Source of the DNA: Flavobacterium pectinovorum
GTDB taxonomy: Bacteria > Bacteroidota > Bacteroidia > Flavobacteriales > Flavobacteriaceae
DNA length: 64,000 nucleotides
Direction of reading: 5' to 3'
Assembly: GCF_006438875.1 (NCBI RefSeq)
Contig: NZ_RCZH01000005.1
Coordinates: forward strand, 248,001 to 312,000
Positions 17,483-25,848 of the stretch are shown piece by piece (position 1 is the stretch's first letter; each line of letters starts with the position of its first letter). A program made the translations under genes and the position numbers. The notes under the pieces are model-generated. The model made no database searches, had not been told where the DNA came from, and worked only from the letters and a program-made list of their open reading frames with translations.

Positions 17483-18007
17483 TCATATTTTTTTATTTAA
17501 AATATATTTTTGTCGTAAATCTATTCCATCTTCCATATATTCAACGTTTGGATTTTCTATAACGTATTCTTTTTGCGCAATTTTAAAGATTGAATCAATA
17601 AAATTCCCACCATACTTTCGAGTAATTTCTTTGCCCATTTCTTCTTGGTAGCAATAAGGTTCAAATGTACCCATTCTTGTACATCTTTGTAAATGTTCTT
17701 TTATTTGAATACCATATTTACTTAGCATTTTGGACATTTTTTTAAATTCTCTAGGATGAAAACCAAAATATATTAGTTTTCCATTTTTGATGTCTCGTAT
17801 TGCTTTGGATTTTTGATTAATACAAAATGTATCAATAATCGTAACTTTTAGATTTCGATTTTTAATCCACATATTAAAATAAACTTCTTCGTTGTAAACA
17901 ATTAAGTTTCCTTTTTTGTCAAATTTTTTTAATTCTTCTACTTCTTTTTTTCTATTACAAGAATTCAGTATAAATATTAAAAGAAATGATAGTAATACTT
18001 TATTCAT
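17483..18007 (-). CDS. Hypothetical lipoprotein
   Basis: 174 residues, lipoprotein signal ending LNSC. Mature part is basic and helical (KSKAIRDIKNGKLIYFGFHP, MSKMLSKYGIQIKEHLQ) with Cys at about residues 63, 109 and 118. No family recognised. Member of the minus-strand small-gene run. Confidence 0.55.
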   Translation of the reverse strand: MNKVLLSFLLIFILNSCNRKKEVEELKKFDKKGNLIVYNEEVYFNMWIKNRNLKVTIIDTFCINQKSKAIRDIKNGKLIYFGFHPREFKKMSKMLSKYGIQIKEHLQRCTRMGTFEPYCYQEEMGKEITRKYGGNFIDSIFKIAQKEYVIENPNVEYMEDGIDLRQKYILNKKI

Positions 18008-18164
18008 TATTTAGTGAATTAATTTTGAATTGAAATTTATTTACCGAACCTGGTGTGCAAATATCTTTGATTTTGCGCCATTTTTATATAATTAGTCTAA
18101 AAATACGCAAATTACATTTTCTATGATTTTAGATGAAGTTTTATTTCTTAAAAAGAACTCATAA

Positions 18165-18290
18165 TTTTCTATAACATTTTGTAAAAAAGTCAGCAGACTT
18201 TTGACTGATTTATAGTTCCAAATAACAAAAAAACGCAAAGTCAGAGACATTTACGTAGCGCTTCGGAAGGAACACTTCGTAGAGCGGAAA
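18165..18290. repeat. Cassette-type repeat, copy 7, overlapping a gene end
   Basis: ACTTTTGACTGATTTATAGT, then ACGCAAAGTCAGAGACATTT, then CTTCGGAAGGAACACTTCGT. It is close to the copy at 19145-19240 over about 100 bp. Its right end lies inside the open frame at 18241-18477. Confidence 0.7.
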
Positions 18291-18477
18291 TTATTCGTAG
18301 ATTTCCTGTCCATTCTGTTATATCAAAAAAAGCATTTGTGTTTTTTTCATCTTCGTATTCATCCCAGTTTTCAGGCAAGACAATTGTATATCCCAATTCA
18401 GAAACAAAAGTCCGATTGTTACTTTTATTATTACAACTTATGATTGCTAGAAATATTAATAGCTGATGAAATTTCAT
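18241..18477 (-). pseudogene. Truncated lipoprotein gene ending in repeat DNA
   Basis: 78 codons. The start is a normal lipoprotein signal (ending AIISC). TFVSELGYTIVLPENWDEY and NTNAFFDITEWTGNLRI look like the N-terminal part of a longer globular protein. The last 17 residues (ISALRSVPSEALRKCL) are encoded entirely by the dispersed repeat, so the original C-terminus has been lost. Whether the short product is made is unknown. Confidence 0.6.
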
Positions 18478-18516
18478 TTATATTTTACTTTAGTTGATAT
18501 TTAATTTCTTAGTATT

Positions 18517-19098
18517 TTATTTAATCTTCTTTTCAAATCTTCTTTTAGAACGATCAAAGGCAGTTTTTTCCCAAGAACTATCAAAGCCATGCCAAAATAA
18601 TCTAATTGTATAATTTTGAGAAGAAGACCAAATTAAAACATCAATATCATCATATTTAAAAAAGATATTATTATTGTCAGCTTCATCATTTATGAATTTT
18701 TTATTGTCCTCAATTGCTGTTTGGATTTTATTTAAGAATTCAATTGCTTGTTCTTTTTCAAAATTTTTAAATGCATAACCTTGATATAGTACACCAGTAT
18801 CATTCCAATAATTCCCATAAAAGCCTAATACTAAGCCTTCTTTTTGTTTGCTTTCGCATTTATATAATAACGTTGTTAATTCTCCGGAACTTGCAGCAGC
18901 AAGTGGAATTATTTCAAATTGCACAATTTCAGTTGTTGAACCTAATACATTTTTGAATAAGAAATTCTTTGAATTATATAAGGCTACATCTTTGCTATAT
19001 TCTTTTGCAACCCAAACATTATTGTTATTTGTTTTTATTTGTGAAAAAAGGAAATTATTAATTAAAATAATAAATACAATTGAGAATTTTATTTTCAT
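18517..19098 (-). CDS. Secreted hypothetical protein
   Basis: 193 residues with a signal peptide ending NNFLFSQ. Mature part alternates strands and helices (VALYNSKNFLFKNVLGSTTE, GYAFKNFEKEQAIEFLNKIQ, NIFFKYDDIDVLIWSS). No family assigned. Only 39 bp separate it from the truncated lipoprotein gene downstream, without an intervening repeat, so these two may have been one operon. Confidence 0.6.
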   Translation of the reverse strand: MKIKFSIVFIILINNFLFSQIKTNNNNVWVAKEYSKDVALYNSKNFLFKNVLGSTTEIVQFEIIPLAAASSGELTTLLYKCESKQKEGLVLGFYGNYWNDTGVLYQGYAFKNFEKEQAIEFLNKIQTAIEDNKKFINDEADNNNIFFKYDDIDVLIWSSSQNYTIRLFWHGFDSSWEKTAFDRSKRRFEKKIK

Positions 19099-19114
19099 TT
19101 TTTTGTTGTTAAAT

Positions 19115-19240
19115 TATTGGCTTACGTCCACGAGCGAGACTTTTGATTGCTTTACGGTTCCAAAGAACATAAAAAAAAACGCAAAGTCAGAGACATTTGC
19201 GTAGCGTTTTACAATGTACACTTCGAATAGCGGGGTGATA
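19115..19240. repeat. Cassette-type repeat, copy 8 (best copy)
   Basis: Runs TTGGCTTACGTCCACGAGCG, then ACTTTTGATTGCTTTACGGT, then ACGCAAAGTCAGAGACATTT and GCGTAGCGT, ending CACTTCGAATAGCGGGG. ACGCAAA and TTTGCGT form a stem with an inner GTC/GAC. Located 3' of the CBS-HEPN gene and 5' of the gene at 18517. Confidence 0.7.
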
Positions 19241-19265
19241 CTTCAGAAAGCCGAGGTATTGTAAA

Positions 19266-20276
19266 TTAAATATTTTCCATTATCTGTTGGATAAAACGTT
19301 GAATTCTTCTTAATTGGGCTAAATCATCTTCATTCATTTCTTCCGGACTAAAATGCATTACTTCATTTCTAATTTTGTTTACATCTGTAAGCATTTTTCG
19401 CAGTAAGACGCGGTCTATTTTTAGGTCAATCTTTCTAAATAGATCTTCATTTTCAAATATTCTAACATAGTGCCCAAAAGTCAAATCTGATAAATGTTTT
19501 ATTTCTTTTTCGATTTTTGTCAGATCTAAAACTTTATTAATGTCCTCATAAGTTAATTTATCATTCAAAATAATTCTTATTGAATTTTCTATTTGCTCAA
19601 TGAGAAGAAATGGTTCAGAAAGAATTAAAAATTGCTGACCAATGTCTGTCGCAGTTACTATACCGGATATTTCATTTTTAATATCTCTAACTAATATGAC
19701 TTCTTTTTCTAACACTATCTTTATTGCTTTGAACAAAGGTTCGTCGTAATTGATAGTTTCAATTGGTTCAAAACAATCGACAACAGTTTTACATGTTTTA
19801 CCAAGTGCGAGAGCTCTACCAATACTTTTCCAACTTACTAGTCCGTATACATCCTTTTTACTCGATAAAATTGGTATTTGGGAAAAATTATGATATAACA
19901 TTAGAGAAACAACTTCTTCTATTGGCATTTCTTTTCGAACAGTAACAAGTTTGAATTCCCCAGTTTCTGAGTCGTTCAGATCAGAAGATTTAATAATACC
20001 AACTCGAGGAATCGCTTCAGAGTACTTAGGTTTTTTAATCTCAGAATTAATACCGATCGTTGGTCTTAGCTTTATTTGTACATGATGATATGCATTTGCG
20101 CTTGCATAATTGGGTTCCATAATTAGTTCATATTTTTCTAGCCACAAATTTACAGTGTAAATTACCCTAGGACCTCTACGTGAAACTCCATATAATTGTG
20201 TTATTGTAGCGGTCGAAATTTTTCTTGATTGTTTGTCTTTTTTTATTTCTAAGAAAAGTGCTTCTAATTTGTTCAT
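19266..20276 (-). CDS. CBS-pair protein with C-terminal HEPN-like domain
   Basis: 336 residues. Residues 1-70 resemble a winged helix. About residues 100-225 hold two CBS motifs (PIEEVVSLMLYHNFSQIPIL...VYGLVSWKSIGRAL, then PLFKAIKIVLEKEVILVRD...GIVTATDIGQQ), which usually bind adenine nucleotides. The C-terminal helical part ends IRNEVMHF, an R-x4-H motif (Arg303, His308) typical of HEPN RNases, in the context seen in Swt1-like HEPN. I infer a nucleotide-gated RNase or regulator, perhaps in defence. It lies next to a DUF4041/GIY-YIG gene. Confidence 0.75.
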   Translation of the reverse strand: MNKLEALFLEIKKDKQSRKISTATITQLYGVSRRGPRVIYTVNLWLEKYELIMEPNYASANAYHHVQIKLRPTIGINSEIKKPKYSEAIPRVGIIKSSDLNDSETGEFKLVTVRKEMPIEEVVSLMLYHNFSQIPILSSKKDVYGLVSWKSIGRALALGKTCKTVVDCFEPIETINYDEPLFKAIKIVLEKEVILVRDIKNEISGIVTATDIGQQFLILSEPFLLIEQIENSIRIILNDKLTYEDINKVLDLTKIEKEIKHLSDLTFGHYVRIFENEDLFRKIDLKIDRVLLRKMLTDVNKIRNEVMHFSPEEMNEDDLAQLRRIQRFIQQIMENI

Positions 20277-20424
20277 CGTGATTTTTTAATTGTATAGAAA
20301 TCTTGTTTATAATATTTTACAATAACGATTGTTGATGTTTTTTTTTGGAAACTAATCTTTATTTAGTTCTTTTAAATCTTCTTACTTGTTCTTGTCAAAT
20401 AATTTGCTTCTTTGTAAAAGATAG

Positions 20425-20560
20425 AAAAATCCCTGACAGCGCGAACGTTTCGCTTATGACTTTTTTTAATTGTTATTAGTTTGATTGCGTGGACGAGCGG
20501 AACGCTTGCACTAGCAAGAGATTCGGAAGAAACACTTCGGATAGCGAGGCATAGCTTATT
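20425..20560. repeat. Cassette-type repeat, copy 9, overlapping a gene end
   Basis: GACGAGCGGAACGCTTGCAC then ATTCGGAAGAAACACTTCGG and ATAGCGAGG. The hairpin GAGCG/CGCTT and the tail match copies 6-8. It forms the 3' half of the truncated frame at 20476-20610. Confidence 0.6.
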
Positions 20561-20610
20561 GATACAATTGAAAGTAAGAAAAATGTAATTAATACTTTGT
20601 TGAATTTCAT
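20476..20610 (-). pseudogene. Secreted-protein gene cut off by the repeat
   Basis: 44 codons. The first 21 (MKFNKVLITFFLLSIVSISY) are an ideal Sec signal peptide. Everything after it is encoded by the repeat (SLSEVFLPNLLLV...), so only the signal peptide of the original gene remains. This is the second gene in the run broken at the same kind of repeat. Confidence 0.55.
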
Positions 20611-20667
20611 GTTATTAATGGTTTAAGTTAATTAGTAGAAATGCTAAATAATGATTTTTAAAAAAGA

Positions 20668-22116
20668 TTAGTTTAAACTAGTTGGATATTCTTCAGTTAT
20701 TAGATCTTCAAGTGTTTTAATTCCTTCAGTTGAATTCATTTTTTCTAACAATGCTAATGTTTCTCTATATTGCATTGCTTCTGGTAAGATTGTAAATTCA
20801 GCTTTAAACCCTAATTCATAAATTTTTTCTTCAATTTCTTCTAGAGTAACGTTGAAAAATTCTTTTCTGTAATTTAACATATTTACTTTTTTATTTGAAA
20901 AAGCTTTGTGCAGTTCGTTTTCTAAAGTTCTTGCTTCATCTGAATAAATCATCGCATGAACATCAAATTGGAATGGAACAGAAGCGTCTCCAAGTTCCTT
21001 AACTCGGTCAATTGGTTCAAGTCTTCTTGTCATACCTATTTTATATACGTTTTCACCAAACGAACCGATATTAGAAATTATATAGACGTGTCCACGTTTT
21101 GTTTGTTGAGCCATAGATAAAGCACGTTCTTTTTTTTCTTGAGCTAATAATAGTTCTTGCTCAAGAATTAGAATTTTAGAATTTAGTTCTTCTTGCAATT
21201 CTCCTGTAGCTTTTTCAACTTCTTTTCTTGCTTTAAGCAAAGCTTTTTGATAAGTTTCTTCTTCTTTTTCGGCTTGCTTTTGGGCTTGTTCAAATTCTCG
21301 TCTTGCTTTTTCTTCTTCACGTAATTCTTCTTGAATAGCTCGCATTTCTTCTTTTTCCTCTTGACGTTTTACTTGGAACTCATATTCAAGAGTAATTTCT
21401 TTTATTTTTAATTCGAGATATTCATGTGATATTCTAACTGCACTTCCTTCTCCAAGTTTATTTAGCGTTTCATATGATTTATGAATACGTTCTTTCATTT
21501 GATTGATATTGTTCCATTTTACTTTTCCAATCTGAGCATTACATTCTCCGTTAAATGCACGAAGAATTAATTTAATAAATTTTTTTGTTGATGCTTTGCC
21601 TTTTGCAAGACTTCCATCGATTGTCCAATTTGTACTGCAAATTGCTGCAGTTTCCAATTGAATCATTAATTTTTGCCTTTCAATAATTCTAGTTTGTTCA
21701 GCTCGGTAATCTTCAGATTTTTCAAAATCATAAAAAGGCTCATAAATGCCAAATTCTATTAAATCTAATTTTGATTCATATAAACTTACATCTTTTCTTA
21801 GACGAGTATAAGTTTCAAGTGCGGTTTGATAATTGAGTTTTAATTCATCAAACTCTTTCACTTTTTTTAGAATTTTTTTATTCTTGTTTTGAATTAGTAA
21901 TTCTAATTCAGTTTTTTTATTATCTACTTCGTTTTGAATATCAATAATTGATTTAAATTTTGCAAGTTCTTTTTCAAGATTCAAAATTTTTTCAAACTCT
22001 TTCTTTTTTAGAAAATCGAATAATCCCATAATTAGAAATTTATAATTAGTTTTTTGTTTTTTAAATGAATTCTCAAAACTAATTCCTTTCAAATCAATAA
22101 TTTTACGGAAATCCAT
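20668..22116 (-). CDS. DUF4041 / GIY-YIG nuclease, SNIPE-like
   Basis: 482 residues, or 452 if started at the Met of MGLFDFLKKKEFEK (22026), which looks the more natural N-terminus. A coiled coil (residues 35-115) leads to a DUF4041 core (ICSTNWTIDGSLAKGKASTK, LILRAFNGECNAQIGKVKW), a second long coiled coil (about 235-340), then a Mug113/T5orf172-type GIY-YIG domain: VYIISN at 344, YKIGMTRR, and LENELHKAF with the catalytic Glu. The same domains make up SNIPE, a phage-defence nuclease that cuts incoming DNA at the membrane. No transmembrane helix is visible here, unlike SNIPE. Confidence 0.85.
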   Translation of the reverse strand: MDFRKIIDLKGISFENSFKKQKTNYKFLIMGLFDFLKKKEFEKILNLEKELAKFKSIIDIQNEVDNKKTELELLIQNKNKKILKKVKEFDELKLNYQTALETYTRLRKDVSLYESKLDLIEFGIYEPFYDFEKSEDYRAEQTRIIERQKLMIQLETAAICSTNWTIDGSLAKGKASTKKFIKLILRAFNGECNAQIGKVKWNNINQMKERIHKSYETLNKLGEGSAVRISHEYLELKIKEITLEYEFQVKRQEEKEEMRAIQEELREEEKARREFEQAQKQAEKEEETYQKALLKARKEVEKATGELQEELNSKILILEQELLLAQEKKERALSMAQQTKRGHVYIISNIGSFGENVYKIGMTRRLEPIDRVKELGDASVPFQFDVHAMIYSDEARTLENELHKAFSNKKVNMLNYRKEFFNVTLEEIEEKIYELGFKAEFTILPEAMQYRETLALLEKMNSTEGIKTLEDLITEEYPTSLN

Positions 22117-22287
22117 AAGTGTATCTTGATATTGTGAATTTCAATTTAAATTAAAAACAAACATCGTTTTTAATTTAGTCTAATCACTACGTAAAAACAC
22201 CTGATTTTTAATTAAAGTAGTTTTTACTAGAAGTAAATTGGTTTAATTACAAGATTTTACGCAAAATCATAAGCACTTAAATTTAGT

Positions 22288-22323
22288 TTATAACAATTTT
22301 GTTATATAACGAAATTGTTATAA
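22288..22323 (+). promoter_or_regulatory. 36-bp palindrome upstream of hicA
   Basis: A near-perfect palindrome with arms TTATAACAATTT / AAATTGTTATAA and one mismatched pair, 77 bp before the hicA start. HicB antitoxins with a DNA-binding C-terminus autoregulate by binding such palindromes, so this is the probable operator. Confidence 0.65.
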
Positions 22324-22399
22324 ATTTACATAATCTAAGAGCATTTAAATACCACAAACATGAAAAAAAATACAGATGTGGTAATTTAAATTAAAGCAG

Positions 22400-22588
22400 A
22401 TGGCTTCAGTAAATGAGTTGTTGAAACTTCTCAAAAAAGACGGTTGGTTTCTTTATAAAAATGGTGCAAACCATGATTTGTATCGGCATGCGACAAAACA
22501 GAATCAACTTACTATTCCCAGACATGGGAGTAAAGAAATAGCAAATGGTACTTTAAATAGTATTTTGAAAGCAGCAGGACTTAAATAA
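22400..22588 (+). CDS. hicA: HicA mRNA interferase toxin
   Basis: 62 residues, the usual HicA size, with a double-stranded-RNA-binding-like fold. SVNELLKLLKKDGWFLYKNG is the first helix/strand and GANHDLYRH carries the catalytic His of the G.sH.. motif. TIPRHGSKEIANGTLNSILK is the conserved end. HicA cleaves mRNA when not bound by HicB. The toxin gene comes first, 25 bp before hicB, the normal order, and the pair has its own palindromic operator. Confidence 0.9.
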   Translation: MASVNELLKLLKKDGWFLYKNGANHDLYRHATKQNQLTIPRHGSKEIANGTLNSILKAAGLK

Positions 22589-22613
22589 TTCTAGCTTTTT
22601 AAATTTAATTCAA

Positions 22614-23030
22614 ATGAATATGAATACAGAAAAAAGAATAATTTCGGTTATTATTGAAAAAACTTCTACAGGTTTTTCGGCTTATGCAAAAGAAATCGAT
22701 GGATTAGCTACAGTAGGAAGTAGTATATCTGAAATAAAAGCAAATTTTAACGAAGTTCTTCAATATCATGTAGAATATCTACAAGAGCAAGGAGAAAACG
22801 TTACAATTGCTGATTTCGATATTAGTTATCAAGTAGATTTAGAGCAAGTATTTGATTATTTTAGTGTAATCAACAAATCAGCTTTTGCAGAACATTATGC
22901 AGGAATTAATCAAAGTTTATTCCGCCAATACACTAAAGGTTTGGCAACTTTGTCAAGTGATAAAATGTTGCAGATTTCTAAGGGATTACACAAATTAGCA
23001 GATGAATTAAGTGATCTGACTTTGGTATAG
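22614..23030 (+). CDS. hicB: HicB antitoxin
   Basis: 138 residues. The N-terminal half is a partially degraded RNase H-like HicB domain (IISVIIEKTSTGFSAYAKEI, DGLATVGSSISEIKANFNEV). The C-terminal half is a helix-turn-helix (FAEHYAGINQSLFRQYTKGL, SDKMLQISKGLHKLADEL). It neutralises HicA and probably represses the operon at the 22288-22323 palindrome. The ATG at 22614 has a second in-frame ATG two codons later; either could be used. Confidence 0.88.
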   Translation: MNMNTEKRIISVIIEKTSTGFSAYAKEIDGLATVGSSISEIKANFNEVLQYHVEYLQEQGENVTIADFDISYQVDLEQVFDYFSVINKSAFAEHYAGINQSLFRQYTKGLATLSSDKMLQISKGLHKLADELSDLTLV

Positions 23031-23061
23031 ATTTGAGAAAAAAGATATAATTAAAACCCAA

Positions 23062-23166
23062 AGCCTTAGCCCTGATAGAAGCGGCATCCTTTTTAGGCAA
23101 ACGAAAATTTCTTGTTTTACCATAAATCTTCTGCCTAAAAAGATATAGCGAATAGCAGGAAACAGC
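23062..23166. repeat. Dispersed repeat R2, second copy
   Basis: AGCCCTGATAGAAGCGGCAT ... ATATAGCGAATAGCAGGAAA, with a central inverted repeat CTTTTTAGGCA / TGCCTAAAAAG. Separates hicB from prfA. Confidence 0.65.
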
Positions 23167-23294
23167 TCCAAAAAAGATATAATAAATAGGCAGTTCCGAT
23201 AATTATAGAGATCCCAAAAACCATCAAACTTCTGCTCAAAATTACCCTCAAAAAACACAAAGAATCAATAATAGAATTTTAAACAAAAATTTCG

Positions 23295-23302
23295 TAAATT
23301 TG
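23295..23302 (+). promoter_or_regulatory. -7 box (TAAATTTG) of prfA
   Basis: Matches the Bacteroidota TAnnTTTG -7 consensus, 25 bp before the prfA ATG. Confidence 0.5.
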
Positions 23303-23326
23303 CACTCCAATAAAAGGAATTAGAAA

Positions 23327-24403
23327 ATGTTAGATAGACTTCAAATAGTAAAACAACGTTTTGACGAGATTTCGGATTTGATTATCCAGCCGGATGTTAT
23401 TTCTGATCAGAAACGTTATGTGCAATTGAATCAAGAGTACAAAAACTTGAAAGCATTGGCTGGAAAGCGTGATGAATATGTGCTTTTGATGGCTAATATA
23501 GATGAGGCAAACGAAATTATTGCTGATGGAAGTGATGCAGATATGACCGAAATGGCCAAAATGCAACTAGATGAAGCAAAAGAAAGATTGCCGGAACTTG
23601 AGGAAGAAATCAAGTTTATGTTGATCCCTAAAGATCCTGAAGATGCTAAAAACGTAATGGTCGAGATTCGTGCCGGAACGGGTGGAGATGAAGCGAGTAT
23701 TTTTGCAGGAGATTTATTTAGAATGTATACTAAATATTGTGAGAACCAGGGTTGGAGAACTTCGGTTGTAGATATGAACGAAGGAACTTCAGGTGGTTTC
23801 AAAGAAGTTATTTTTGAGGTTTCGGGAGAGGATGTTTACGGAACTTTGAAGTTTGAAGCTGGTGTTCACCGTGTACAACGTGTTCCTCAGACAGAAACTC
23901 AAGGTCGTGTGCATACATCGGCAGCTACAGTTATGGTTTTGCCGGAAGCTGAAGAGTTTGATGTGCAAATTGATATGAACGATGTTCGTGTTGATTTCTT
24001 CTGTTCGTCAGGACCTGGAGGACAATCTGTTAATACTACGAAATCTGCAGTACGTTTAACGCACATTCCAACCGGATTAGTGGCACAATGTCAGGATCAG
24101 AAATCACAACATAAAAATAAAGATAAAGCGTTGGGCGTTTTACGTTCTCGTTTATACGAACAAGAATTGGCTAAGAAAGAAGCTGAAGATGCTACAAAAC
24201 GTACTTCTCAGGTTAGTTCTGGTGACAGATCTGCTAAGATTCGTACTTACAACTATGCTCAAGGTCGTGTAACAGATCACAGAGTTGGTTTGACACTTTA
24301 CGATCTAGGAAACATCATGAATGGTGATATCCACAAAATTGTTTCCGAATTACAGTTGGTTAATAATATGGAGAAATTAAAAGAAGCTTCTGAGGTTTTC
24401 TAA
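23327..24403 (+). CDS. prfA: Peptide chain release factor 1
   Basis: 358 residues, full length for RF1. Recognises UAA and UAG and triggers peptide release on the ribosome. The [16 protein letters not shown] block carries the P-x-T codon-recognition motif (PQT), and [20 protein letters not shown] carries the GGQ hydrolysis motif. [15 protein letters not shown] matches the RF1 signature. Monocistronic by its own promoter and a downstream terminator. Confidence 0.97.
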   Translation: MLDRLQIVKQRFDEISDLIIQPDVISDQKRYVQLNQEYKNLKALAGKRDEYVLLMANIDEANEIIADGSDADMTEMAKMQLDEAKERLPELEEEIKFMLIPKDPEDAKNVMVEIRAGTGGDEASIFAGDLFRMYTKYCENQGWRTSVVDMNEGTSGGFKEVIFEVSGEDVYGTLKFEAGVHRVQRVPQTETQGRVHTSAATVMVLPEAEEFDVQIDMNDVRVDFFCSSGPGGQSVNTTKSAVRLTHIPTGLVAQCQDQKSQHKNKDKALGVLRSRLYEQELAKKEAEDATKRTSQVSSGDRSAKIRTYNYAQGRVTDHRVGLTLYDLGNIMNGDIHKIVSELQLVNNMEKLKEASEVF

Positions 24404-24467
24404 AAAAAAGGTTCTGAGGTGCTAAGGTTCTTAGGGACTGAGGTTTTATCTTGGATATTATATATAG

Positions 24468-24497
24468 GGCCGAACTACTTTGTAGTTCGGCTTTTTT
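24468..24497 (+). terminator. Rho-independent terminator downstream of prfA
   Basis: Stem GCCGAACTAC / GTAGTTCGGC with loop TTT A-T pairs, followed by six T. Confidence 0.85.
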
Positions 24498-24672
24498 GTT
24501 GGTGTGAATTGTTGAAAATTCGGGGTTTTATTAAGTTTCGAATTCTTTGAGATTTTTTTTAAAAATATTAAGATAAAAGTGTAGTTTTGGCTTTTTTAGT
24601 GAGAAAATTATTGTTTTTATAGTAACATGTAATGACCTGACATGATAAATGGGTCGGCTTAAAAAAATATTT

Positions 24673-25848
24673 ATGGATTTCAAAAAAGGAATGTTATTGT
24701 TGTTACTAATTTTAGGAATGGCATCTTGCAGTAGTGATACTCAAGATGGAAGTACTAAACCTGAAATTGTCTATGCAGATGTAAAACCAACACAAACAAA
24801 ATACAAAGCTTTTTATGGTGAAAGAATTGTAAAGATTAAAGGTTCCGGTACATCGCGCCCTAACAATGCAGATCCCTCTCCACAACCTATTCCGGATGTT
24901 GTTAAACCAGTTTCGGTGATTTATTATCCGCTTACTCAAACCATTTCATTTTCGAATATATTTGAAAATACCAGAGTAGAATATAAGGTAACCGCAATTA
25001 CTGTAAATAAGGGTATTTCGGTTATTTATAGTTTTAAAATTGGTGAAACGGTTTATACCTGCAAAATCATAGAAAAAACGTTTATCTCACCAGCAACTGT
25101 TACTGTATATTTTGCTGGCGGATCATACCAATTTAATGTCACAAGTTCTGAGAAAATGAAAATTGCGAAATTGCTCTCAAAACAAACCAATACTTCGACA
25201 GCAAACAGCAAAAGAAATTATACGATACAATACACTTATAAAGATACTCTTGTAGTAAAATCAGTACGCAATTATAACGATTCAAAAACTGGAGTGGCAA
25301 TGGTTCAGGTTTCTGATTTTGTTTACAATGGAGCAAAAATAGCCAGTAAAACACTTAGCAATGGAGAAGGAGCAATTTTGAAAAAAGTTACATACAGTTA
25401 CGAAAACAACTTAATTACAAAAGCTACAACTACTGATCCAGCCGGTAATGTAACGATTGATACCTACGAATATGACGCACAAGGAAGACTAATTACCACA
25501 CATTATGGAAATAGTTCCGGGACGATTTTCTATATGATCCGACACTATATTTATGAGAAAAACAAGATGACGACAATTTATACAGATGATAAAGAGTCAT
25601 ATTATGATACCGAAATATCGGTTTATAACAGCGATCGTAAGCCTTATTTAATAACACAAGATCAAATTCTGGATCCGTTTTATTACTTAGATATTACTAC
25701 AACAAGTATTACTCATGAAAATGGAACTGTAGACGATTTTCCTAAAAACGCTTATGAATATTCGGAAGAAGGATTGCTTATTAAAGTTTCGAAAAGCATT
25801 GATCCCGCAAATCCGGATGTTTTAATTCGTGAATACGAAGAGGAGTAG
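24673..25848 (+). CDS. Lipoprotein with RHS/YD-like C-terminal repeats
   Basis: 391 residues from the ATG at 24673, which gives a clean lipoprotein signal (GMLLLLLILGMASC); an upstream ATG at 24649 adds 8 residues. The first half is beta-rich with no family. The second half has short repeats of the YD/RHS type (YSYENNLITKATTTDPAGNV, YEYDAQGRLITTHYG), common in Bacteroidota surface lipoproteins. It is probably anchored in the outer membrane. A terminator follows at 25993. Confidence 0.65.
   Translation: MDFKKGMLLLLLILGMASCSSDTQDGSTKPEIVYADVKPTQTKYKAFYGERIVKIKGSGTSRPNNADPSPQPIPDVVKPVSVIYYPLTQTISFSNIFENTRVEYKVTAITVNKGISVIYSFKIGETVYTCKIIEKTFISPATVTVYFAGGSYQFNVTSSEKMKIAKLLSKQTNTSTANSKRNYTIQYTYKDTLVVKSVRNYNDSKTGVAMVQVSDFVYNGAKIASKTLSNGEGAILKKVTYSYENNLITKATTTDPAGNVTIDTYEYDAQGRLITTHYGNSSGTIFYMIRHYIYEKNKMTTIYTDDKESYYDTEISVYNSDRKPYLITQDQILDPFYYLDITTTSITHENGTVDDFPKNAYEYSEEGLLIKVSKSIDPANPDVLIREYEEE

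Larger units (their letters stand above)
20277..20667. other. Stretch between CBS-HEPN and SNIPE-like genes
   Basis: Apart from the truncated secreted gene at 20476-20610 and the repeat copy at 20425-20560, nothing recognisable. AT-rich, no terminator with a clear T-run. Confidence 0.5.

Noticed and set aside
14510..20610. Classical integron attC sites
   Set aside because: I looked for RYYYAAC / GTTRRRY boxes in the nine repeat copies on both strands and found none in matched positions; no integron integrase is visible. The cassette comparison is an analogy only.
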